Of a stretch of DNA of 56,415 bases, positions 48,636 to 56,415 are shown in pieces; position 1 is the first letter of the stretch; the number at the start of each line of letters is the position of its first letter. Source of the stretch: Microvirga arsenatis. GTDB taxonomy: Bacteria > Pseudomonadota > Alphaproteobacteria > Rhizobiales > Beijerinckiaceae. A model generated the notes under the pieces. The model made no database searches and was not told where the DNA came from. It worked only from the letters and a program-made list of their open reading frames with translations. The stretch spans positions 1-56,415 of the forward strand of contig NZ_JAAAXJ010000019.1 of NCBI RefSeq assembly GCF_009910705.1, given 5' to 3'. The position numbers were made by a program, and so were the translations under genes.

Positions 48636-49127
48636 ATGTACCGCACGATCGTTCTGGCTTACGATGGCTCGACGGAGGGCCGGCTTGCGCTACGGGAGGG
48701 CGCCCGGCTGGCGCAGATCTGCGGGGCAAACGTCGTGCTGCTGGCGGTCGTCGACATGAGCGTCGGCGTGTCGATGGCGGGAATCGCGGTTCCATATGCA
48801 CCGCCTTACGACATGGACGATTACCGCAGGATTCTCGACGAAGGACTTTCGCGACTGAGGCGAATGGGGCTTTCGCCGCGCGCGCGTCTGGAAGCGGGCG
48901 AGCCGGTTGACCGCATCGTCGCAGTTGCAACGGATGTGCAGGCCGACCTCGTCGTGGTTGGACACCATCGCTACGGGTTCGTGCGCCGCTGGCTCAATCC
49001 CTCGGTGACCGCAGCATTGGCGGACCGATTGCAATGCAGCCTTCTGGCCGCGAGACAGGAGATCAGTGACGACGAGCTGTTCGCGGCTGCCGAGGCGACA
49101 ACCGACAGTGCCCGCTCTCAGGATTGA
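48636..49127 (+). CDS. Universal stress protein (UspA family)
   Basis: A 163-residue UspA protein: YRTIVLAYDGSTEGRLALREGARLA at the start and ADLVVVGHHRYGFVRRWLNPSVTAALADRLQCSLLAAR at the end, which contains the ATP-binding G-x2-G-x9-G(S/T)-like loop in modified form (GHHRYG...NPSVT). It lies divergent from the MarR operon. UspA proteins promote survival in stress. The ATG at 48636 is the first that gives the family start; upstream sequence is operator. Confidence 0.9.
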   Translation: MYRTIVLAYDGSTEGRLALREGARLAQICGANVVLLAVVDMSVGVSMAGIAVPYAPPYDMDDYRRILDEGLSRLRRMGLSPRARLEAGEPVDRIVAVATDVQADLVVVGHHRYGFVRRWLNPSVTAALADRLQCSLLAARQEISDDELFAAAEATTDSARSQD

Positions 49128-49190
49128 GCAAGCCTGGGTTCCGCGGGAGCCGGGAGGTCACGAAGCATCCTGCCGGCGGCTGCGTTCCGT

Positions 49191-49614
49191 TCAGGTTCCC
49201 TCGTCTCGCGCCCCGATCAGGCAGGCAAGGGCGACGAGCGGCACCATGACGGCGTCGGCGATCAGCTGGCCGGGAATTCCGGCCACCCGCCCGTCGCTTT
49301 CCGAGTCCGGATCGGCGGGCGCCGTGCCCGGAAAAAGGATGCTCGCCGCCTGTCCGATCCAGAAAGCCGCGCCGAGGGTGCCGATGGCCGCAAGGTTCGT
49401 TCGCCAGTCGCCGGTCCGGCGATGGACGAAATTACACGCTGGCGGCGCCCAGCACCGTCCCAAGCGCGATGGTCTGCGCATCGTGCTGCTTGGCGTGTGG
49501 GGGCCAGTGCGGATTGCGCATGTGCGTGCGCCCCATGTCGGCGATCCAAGGGGAGACCATGGTGACCAGACCCGCCGCCGTGAGGATCCGCTTCGAAACC
49601 TTCCTGTGCTCCAT
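49191..49614 (-). pseudogene. DUF6640-like membrane protein broken by one inserted base
   Basis: A frame from the ATG at 49614 encodes KRILTAAGLVTMVSPWIADMGRTHMRNPHWPPHAKQHDAQTIALGTVLGAAS and meets TAA near 49432. The rest of the protein continues in another frame (NFVHRRTGDWRTNLAAIGTLGAAFWIGQAA ... ALACLIGARDEGT) to 49191. Removing one A in GTGTAATTTCG would give V-Y-F-V and join them into about 140 residues with four hydrophobic segments, as in DUF6640 proteins. Real decay and sequencing error are both possible. Confidence 0.7.
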
Positions 49615-49707
49615 CAGCCCCGCTCCCCGGTCAAACCGCCCTGCTCACCGCCGCGACCACTGACCGCGGTGGACGCACCGCGTCGGCGGGAGACGAACCT
49701 CCCGGCG

Positions 49708-50516
49708 TCAGGCGATGGCCCATCCGGCATCGTCCATTGCCGCCTTGGCCGCCTCGGCTTCCGATAGCTCTCGCCTCCATCGGGAGGCGTCGAGGCGCCG
49801 CCCCGTCACCCCATCGGAGGCCTCCGAGGCAAGCCAGAGAAGTGGTGGGACAACGATTGCGGGATCGAGCAGTCCGGTTCTCGCCTCCTGCGGGAGGCCT
49901 TCCGGTATCATGCCGGTCGCCGTCGCGCCGCCCGGAAGCAGAGCGTTCACTGTGACGCCTGTGCCGTCAAGATCCTGCGCCCAAATGATGGTCTCGGACT
50001 CCAGCGCCGCCTTGGAGGGGCCGTAGGGCGAAAAACCGCGCCGTCGCATGGTGGCGTGATTCATGCTGATGTTGACGATCCGCCCGCGACCGGCGTCGAT
50101 CATCGCCGGCGCCGCTGCCCGGGCCATGAGGAACGGCCCGTTCACGTTGGTGTCGATCACCATGCGCCAGACGTCCGGATCGATCTCCCAGAACCGGGTG
50201 GGCTCGGTCAGAAAGCGCTCGCTGATATACTTCATCCCGCGACCGGCGTTGTTGACGAGCATATCGAGCCGACCGAACCTGTCGCGCGCCAGCGCGACGA
50301 TGCGAGCGCAGTCTTCCTCGCGTGCGACATCAGCGATCATCGGAATGACGCGGCTGCTCCCGCTCTCGCCAGCCACCGCTTCGATCTCTGCCGCCTCGCG
50401 CGCTGCAGTCGCGACGACCCGCGCGCCCGCCGCCGCGAGGCCTAGCACCATGGCTCGGCCGAGCCCGCGCCCGCCGCCGGTGACGATTGCCACCTTGCCC
50501 TCGAGACGCCCGCCGC

Positions 50517-50520
<4 letters not shown>
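49708..50520 (-). CDS. SDR family oxidoreductase
   Basis: A 270-residue classical SDR with TGGGRGLG near residue 14, NNAG near 90, ISMNHA...YGPSK (Tyr-x3-Lys) near 165-170. The TTG start overlaps the TGA stop of the aldo/keto reductase gene (TTGA), so the two are coupled. The substrate is unknown. The C-terminal Arg/Glu/Ala tail is normal for the group. Confidence 0.9.
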
Positions 50521-51503
<983 letters not shown>

Positions 51504-51645
51504 CACTTGTTCCTAACGCTTGTTGCCTTGTCACGGTGCAACGCGCCCTGGCCCACGCGGTTCCCGCTACAAAGCACTCTCGGAACAGCCGGCCGTGTCA
51601 CTGGGCACTTTGGTGTGAGACAGGTGATGTGATAATTTCAGTGGC

Positions 51646-52950
51646 TTAGCTTGGGCTCTGAGGCGGGTGCCGCCGCGAGTCGTGTGGAAACTCGGGTCGC
51701 GCGATCTCCGGCATGAACATCGTATTGGGGCAGGCCGCGAGGTCAATCGGCTCCTTTGGGGCTGAGGCCTGGGAAAGCGTCTTCCAGCCGTCGACCTTCA
51801 TGGGGATCTGACGCGACGACAGCAGAGCCCAGAACAGCATGGCGGCAGCTTCGTGAAGGCAAACAGCGCCTCATCCGCCTTTTCGAGGCTGTCGGCCACC
51901 GCCCGATGCCGCAGCCGCCACTTGTGGAGGACGGCTCGGCGGCGCTCCTGGATCTCCTCGACTGTGGCGGCATAGATCATGGCGGTGTAATCCGCCGTGA
52001 TTCCGTCAGAGAGGTGCTTCGGGCATAGGCGAGCCGGTTGCGGTGCTTGTACCGTGCAGCGCTGCCGGGAACGCCCTCCCACGCCGCCGCGAGCGCCTGC
52101 TCCAGGCCGAGCGTGCCATCCACGATGACAGAGGCCGGCCGGCGCAGCTAGCGCGCGACCAGATCGTCGAGCACGGCGCGCCAGACGTGGTCTCGCCGCC
52201 CATGTTCCTGACCGACAGCAGCACCTTCTGCCCGTCCTTACGGACGCCGATCACCACCAGGAGCGAGATGGAGGTGGCCTCCTTGTCGAGCCGGACGCGC
52301 AGGACGCGCACCACCGTGTCGTCGAGGATCAGCCGCACGATCGGCTCGCCGGCAAGCGAGCACTGATTCCAGGCGTGCCAGTCGGCCTGCACCTTGCGCC
52401 AGACTCAGCTGACCGTGTCCTTGCTGACGCCGCCGAACAGGGCAGCCACCGCCCGGCGCACCTGCCGGGTGTTGGTGCTGACCAGATAGGCCGAGGCAAT
52501 CAGCGCATCGGCAGCCTTGGTGCGGCGCTGATAGGCGCGCAGGGTGGCGCTCCTCCGCTCGCTGGTGCGGCCATCCTCGCCCTGCAGGCGCGCCTGCGGC
52601 AGGTAATCTCGGTGGAGCCGAAGGTGCCGGTGAGCGTGCGCGAGCGGCGGCCATGGCAACAGCCGCAAGCACCGGCGGGTTGGTCGTGATGCCCCTTGCG
52701 GCCATAGTAGGGCGGCGAGAGCGCCTCCCGTTCGGCATTGATGAGGGCCACGATCCAGTCCCGCACCCGCTCGCGCACGCCCGTCTCGATCCATTTGTCG
52801 AAAAGCCGGGCCTCGGGCTGGCCGGCCGGATGCACAGAATGGGTCTTGCTGAAAGGTCCGTCATGGCGCGGTCTCCCGCGGAGCCGGAGCGCTCCTACGC
52901 CCGAATCCCGCTGTGTGGGTTGCAGCACCCGGAGACTACGCCACCCTCTC
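51646..52950 (-). mobile_element. Decayed IS256-type transposase
   Basis: Pieces of one transposase appear in order on the minus strand but in several frames: DWIVALINAERE and GTFGSTEIT (52.6-52.9 kb), LRAYQRRTKAADALIASAYL (52.5 kb), IVRLILDDTVVRV and ISLLVVIGVRKDGQKVLLSV (52.2-52.4 kb), IYAATVEEIQERRRAVLHKWRLRHRAVADSLEKADEALF (51.9 kb), and VDGWKTL...PIDLAA (51.7 kb). All fit IS256 (mutator-type) transposases. At least four frame changes show it is dead. Its ends were not found. Confidence 0.85.
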
Positions 52951-53548
52951 AAAAGTCCAGCACCTGTTGGACGGCACCTCCTCGATTTTGTTGACGCGCT
53001 GATCTGAGGCGATAACGGAGCGGGCCCGGTTGAGGACCTCTTTCGATGCGCTTTCTCCTGTCATCAAACTCAGGGTCTCCCGCGCCAGGAAGGCCGCTGC
53101 CAGGACGAGGACGCCCTATCGCGGCTGGCTCTGCCCCTTCTCGCACTGCCCGAAGGGCAAGCGGGAATGCCTGGTCCCGGAATGCGGACGGGATCCGTTC
53201 CTGCAGCAGCACGCCGGCTTTACCTTCTGGCCGGACGCGCTGGCACCAGATAAAATCATGCTCCTTTTTGATCGGCAGCACGGGATCCTGCGACGTGCCG
53301 CCGAGACACCCGCCGCGGGACAGGACGATCATGGCGCGACAGGGTGAAGCCTCGTGCGACAGGCGGAGAGCATGAGCATTTGTGGCGCATTCCTGTGAGC
53401 CATGGTGCCATGCCCTTTTCAGCGGCGCCAACTGCCCGTCAAATTCTCGTGCTTCTTGTGAAGGGCCCTCAGCCGGGTTCACTGGCTCCTGTGGTTTTTG
53501 TAGAACGGACAGCGCGAATTGAATCGTTTCGGAGCTCGCTCAGCCATC
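52951..53548. other. Region without a convincing gene
   Basis: Open frames exist on both strands, including one of about 100 codons on the plus strand with a short Cys/His pattern (CPFSHCPKGKRECLVPECG), but none shows a ribosome-binding site or a family I know. It lies between the dead transposase and the SNF2 gene, and may be transposon debris plus the SNF2 promoter. Confidence 0.4.
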
Positions 53549-56254
53549 ATGCCCCGGATGCAGTTGCGTCTCACCCCGCGTGGGCACCTCCTGCTGGAGG
53601 AAGCAGACGACGCGCCCATCCTGGATGACAAAGTAGCCTTACGGCTGACCGAGGCTTTTGGCCGTAGTCCCGGGTATGGGTTGTTGCAGCTTGGCGCGGG
53701 CGCGATCGGCCAATCCTTACCACCAGCTTTCATCTGGTGGCGCGATTTCGCCGTCCGCTATCTGGAGGCGGTCTGTCTTCATGGGTCGGGTGGGGCAGGA
53801 GAGGGACGGTCCGCCGCTTTCCTGTCCGCCATTGCCCTGCCGGCCGAGGCTGAACTCGCAACGCTCGTGCTGACGGCCCCGATGATGCCGGGGGCAGAAT
53901 ACCTGACTGCTGATGTCCTGCGTCGGCTGTGGGTCGATCTTGGCACCGCGTTTACGGCGTCGTTCATAGCAGCCGGAACTGATCTGCAGGCTTTCCTCAA
54001 GATGCTGAACCCGGCTTGGAACCTGATCGGCCGTGTCCACTTCAATCTGGCGGAGAACCGCCGCGACCCGGAATGGCCCTTTGCCTTCCTGGCCACCTAC
54101 ACCACGCGCCTGTCGGCCCAGGCGAGAGCCCAGCATGTGCCGCTCGGTCAGGCCTTGCGCGAATACGCCGGCGCTGCCAATCGGGACAAGCTGTTGTCGC
54201 TGCTGGTGCCTGTGCAGCGGGCGGCGGAGCACTTTGGCTGGCTCAAGGCCATGGTCGATACCGGAGAGATCTTTCATCCCGTACGCTGGAGCTCAGCGGA
54301 GGCCGCACGGCTCCTGAACAGCGTGCCCGACCTGGAAAGCGCCGGTGTAATCGTGCGCCTGCCCGCTCACTGGCGCGAAGGCCGCCCATCCCGCCCGCAG
54401 GTCACCGCTACGGTTGGCGCCCGCCCGCCATCCGGGACAGGCCTTGACGCTCTGCTCGACTTCCACATGGACGTGACCCTGGAGGGTGAGCCGCTCACCG
54501 CAAAGGAGATGGCCACCTTGCTTGCTGGCACCGAGACCCTGGTGTTGCTGCGCGGCCAATGGGTCGAGATCGATCGTCCGCGTTTGGACCGCGCGATGCG
54601 CCGCTTCAAGGAGGTGCAGGACCTTGCCGAGCAGGAGGGGCTCACCTTTGCCGAGGCCATGCGCCTGTTGGCCGGCACTGAGGCCACCGGGGACGACGAG
54701 CCTGCCGTAGCTGCCGAGTGGTCGCAGATCACGGCCGGAGCGTGGCTGACTGAGACGCTGACGGCGCTGCGCAACCCTGACGGTGCCGGTGTTGATCCTG
54801 GCCCGGCCCTGAAGGGACGCTTGCGCCCGTACCAGCAAGCCGGCGTCGAATGGCTCCATCTCCTGAGCGGGCTTGGGCTTGGCGCCTGCCTGGCCGACGA
54901 CATGGGGCTGGGCAAGACGATCCAGGTCCTGTCGCTACTGCTGATCCAGAAGCGAAAGGGAGCCGCGTGCAAGCCGAGCCTGTTGGTCGCTCCGGCCTCA
55001 CTGCTGGCCAACTGGGCGGCGGAGATCGAGCGCTTCGCCCCCGGGCTGAACGCGAGGATCGTGCATCCCTCGGCGATGTCGGCTGAAGACCTCAATCAGA
55101 TGGCAGCCGAGGGATTAGCTAATCTGGACCTGGTGATCACGAGCTATGGCTCGCTGCTGCGCCTGCCGGTGCTGGGCGCAACGTCCTGGCGCTTCGTGGT
55201 GCTGGACGAGGCGCAGGCGATCAAGAACCCCAACGCCAAGCAGACCCGGGCGGCCAAGGCCCTGCAGGCTGAATCCCGGATCGCCCTGACCGGAACGCCG
55301 GTGGAAAACCACCTCGGCGACCTGTGGTCGATCTTCGACTTCATCAATCCCGGCCTGCTCGGCAGCGCAAAGGAGTTCGGCCGCACCACCAAGGCCATGG
55401 CCGAGCGGCCGCACAACCCCTATGGCCCGCTGCGTGATCTGGTCCGGCCCTACATCCTGCGGCGAATGAAAACCGACAAGACTGTCATCACCGACCTGCC
55501 GGACAAGACGGAGGTCAAGGCGCTGTGCCTGCTAAGCCGCAAGCAAGCCGCCCTCTACGCCAGGACAGTGGCGGATCTGACTGAGGCCCTGCAGGATGCT
55601 GAGGGGATCCGGCGCAAGGGGATCGTGCTGGCGACACTGATGCGGCTGAAGCAGATCTGCAATCACCCTTCACAGTGGCTCAACGATGGCAAGTGGGCCG
55701 AGGCAGACAGCGGCAAGTGGGCCCGCCTGCGCGAGATCGCCGAGGTGGTGGCTGCCCGCCAGGAGAAGATGCTGGTCTTCACCCAGTTCCGCGAGATGAC
55801 GGCGCCTCTGGCGGCGTATCTGGGCAGGATCTTCGGCCGGCCCGGGTTGATCCTGCATGGCGACACCGCGGTCAAGCACCGCCGGGCACTGGTCCGAACC
55901 TTCCAGGAGGATGAGACAGTGCCGTTCTTCGTCCTGTCGTTGAAGGCGGGAGGCTCAGGACTGACGCTGACTGCGGCGTCTCACGTCGTCCACTTCGATC
56001 GGTGGTGGAACCCGGCGGTGGAGAACCAGGCCACGGACCGCGCCTTCCGGATCGGACAGACGAACAACGTGCTGGTCCACAAATTCGTCTGTCAGGGTAC
56101 AGTGGAGGAGAAGATCGACGCGCTGATCGAGGCGAAGAAGGGCCTGTCGGACGATCTGCTGGCTGGTGGAGACGAGATCAACCTGACCGAAATGAAGGAC
56201 GAGGATCTGCTGCGGATGGTGACCCTTGATCTGAAGTCGGTCATGGCGGAGTAA
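53549..56254 (+). CDS. SNF2-family helicase
   Basis: A 901-residue SF2 ATPase of the SNF2 class. Residues about 1-410 are an N-terminal region as in bacterial SNF2 proteins; then LRPYQQAGVEWLHLL (Q-like motif), Walker A DDMGLGKT near 450, DEAQ motif II near 552, LTGTPVENHLGDLWSIFDF (motif III), then the second RecA domain: MLVFTQFREMTAPLAAYLG, LSLKAGGSGLTLTAASHVVHFDRWWNPAVENQATDRAFRIGQ (motifs V and VI). It translocates on DNA to remodel protein-DNA complexes. The ATG at 53549 is chosen; TTG at 53519 and ATG at 53558 are possible. It is alone here next to IS remains, so a role in defence cannot be judged. Confidence 0.92.
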   Translation: MPRMQLRLTPRGHLLLEEADDAPILDDKVALRLTEAFGRSPGYGLLQLGAGAIGQSLPPAFIWWRDFAVRYLEAVCLHGSGGAGEGRSAAFLSAIALPAEAELATLVLTAPMMPGAEYLTADVLRRLWVDLGTAFTASFIAAGTDLQAFLKMLNPAWNLIGRVHFNLAENRRDPEWPFAFLATYTTRLSAQARAQHVPLGQALREYAGAANRDKLLSLLVPVQRAAEHFGWLKAMVDTGEIFHPVRWSSAEAARLLNSVPDLESAGVIVRLPAHWREGRPSRPQVTATVGARPPSGTGLDALLDFHMDVTLEGEPLTAKEMATLLAGTETLVLLRGQWVEIDRPRLDRAMRRFKEVQDLAEQEGLTFAEAMRLLAGTEATGDDEPAVAAEWSQITAGAWLTETLTALRNPDGAGVDPGPALKGRLRPYQQAGVEWLHLLSGLGLGACLADDMGLGKTIQVLSLLLIQKRKGAACKPSLLVAPASLLANWAAEIERFAPGLNARIVHPSAMSAEDLNQMAAEGLANLDLVITSYGSLLRLPVLGATSWRFVVLDEAQAIKNPNAKQTRAAKALQAESRIALTGTPVENHLGDLWSIFDFINPGLLGSAKEFGRTTKAMAERPHNPYGPLRDLVRPYILRRMKTDKTVITDLPDKTEVKALCLLSRKQAALYARTVADLTEALQDAEGIRRKGIVLATLMRLKQICNHPSQWLNDGKWAEADSGKWARLREIAEVVAARQEKMLVFTQFREMTAPLAAYLGRIFGRPGLILHGDTAVKHRRALVRTFQEDETVPFFVLSLKAGGSGLTLTAASHVVHFDRWWNPAVENQATDRAFRIGQTNNVLVHKFVCQGTVEEKIDALIEAKKGLSDDLLAGGDEINLTEMKDEDLLRMVTLDLKSVMAE

Positions 56255-56320
56255 GGCGGATGGCTCCTTGGTTCGATGAAGCATGGCCGAGCTATGACGG
56301 ATTTTGGGTGACGAGGCTGA

Positions 56321-56415
56321 TCAGGCGACGTTGTGTGATGGCATCGTTGTAATCTCGGCGCCGTCCTGGAATCTGACACCGGCGATCACCTTCGGCAACT
56401 GGTTTTCGCCCATCA
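56321..56415 (-). CDS. C-terminal end of a probable transposase, cut by window edge
   Basis: The minus-strand frame running in from the right edge reads MGENQLPKVIAGVRFQDGAEITTM and stops at 56321. The phrase NxLPKVIxGVxFxDGxE resembles the ends of some transposases. Only about 30 residues are visible, so the family is not settled. Confidence 0.35.
   Translation of the reverse strand, partial: MGENQLPKVIAGVRFQDGAEITTMPSHNVA

Noticed and set aside
51528..51541. TTGTCACGGTGCAA upstream of the aldo/keto reductase as an FNR-type box
   Set aside because: It breaks the TTGA core and lies outside the cluster of clear boxes; too weak to list as a site.
52951..53482. 178-codon minus-strand frame as a gene
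   Set aside because: No ribosome-binding site, no motif, and it runs from SNF2-upstream sequence to the edge of a dead transposase; likely chance.

Overview
The window is GC-rich, densely coded alphaproteobacterial DNA. Protein styles (DUF305, DUF411 and DUF3141 proteins, FixK/FNR-type boxes, an epimerase-SPW fusion beside a GH15 enzyme) suggest a Hyphomicrobiales genome of the Methylobacterium/Microvirga kind; that placement is inference. I saw no tRNA, rRNA or CRISPR array. Most of the window is a copper/silver homeostasis and stress island carrying decayed insertion sequences.

Layout. (1) 1-2.1 kb, minus strand: a small His/Cys protein, a DUF305 protein and a DUF411 protein. (2) 2.5-12.8 kb, plus strand: a second type of small His/Cys protein, a three-gene stress operon (epimerase/SPW/VKOR-like fusion, SDR, GH15), a paralogue of the small protein, a 16-Cys copper-storage four-helix bundle, an RTX protein, two DUF305 proteins, a hypothetical protein and an HMA-type chaperone. 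(3) 12.96-17.8 kb, plus strand: an unrelated three-gene cassette (nuclease-like protein, small unknown protein, 973-residue HD plus phosphoribosyltransferase protein) that looks like a conflict or defence system, converging on a stand-alone M41-like zinc protease. (4) 18.3-22.1 kb: copZ and copA-cueR, divergent, with two CueR-type operators. (5) 22.2-43.7 kb: a long minus-strand array: RND pump and adaptor, DUF2933, beta-propeller, second copper ATPase, DUF3141, cytochrome c, VTT protein, adenylate cyclase, PCu(A)C-like protein, DUF305-CusF fusion, CusF, cupredoxin, multicopper oxidase, TolC-type outer-membrane factor, lipoprotein and another small His/Cys protein. (6) 44-51.5 kb: a cytochrome b fragment abutting an IS1182-type remnant, an EmrAB-MarR-type drug-efflux operon, a universal stress protein, a frameshifted DUF6640-like gene, an SDR and an aldo/keto reductase. 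(7) 51.6-56.4 kb: a shattered IS256-type transposase, a SNF2 helicase and the tail of another probable transposase.

How it fits together. Cytoplasmic Cu(I) would be handled by CopZ, the HMA protein and the Csp-type store and exported by two P1B ATPases. Periplasmic copper would be oxidised by the multicopper oxidase, carried by CusF, cupredoxin and DUF305 proteins, and expelled by the RND/TolC system. Four promoters have CueR-like dyads in a 19-bp spacer. Five FNR/FixK-type 14-mers lie 35-57 bp upstream of minus-strand genes, three of them in front of members of one recurring small-protein family.

Most unusual content: (a) six small secreted or anchored His/Cys proteins in two subtypes, all ending in an RPP[KR] tail and dispersed at copper or FNR-type promoters; (b) the HD-phosphoribosyltransferase cassette; (c) several one-base frameshifts in otherwise good genes, which could be real decay or sequencing error.
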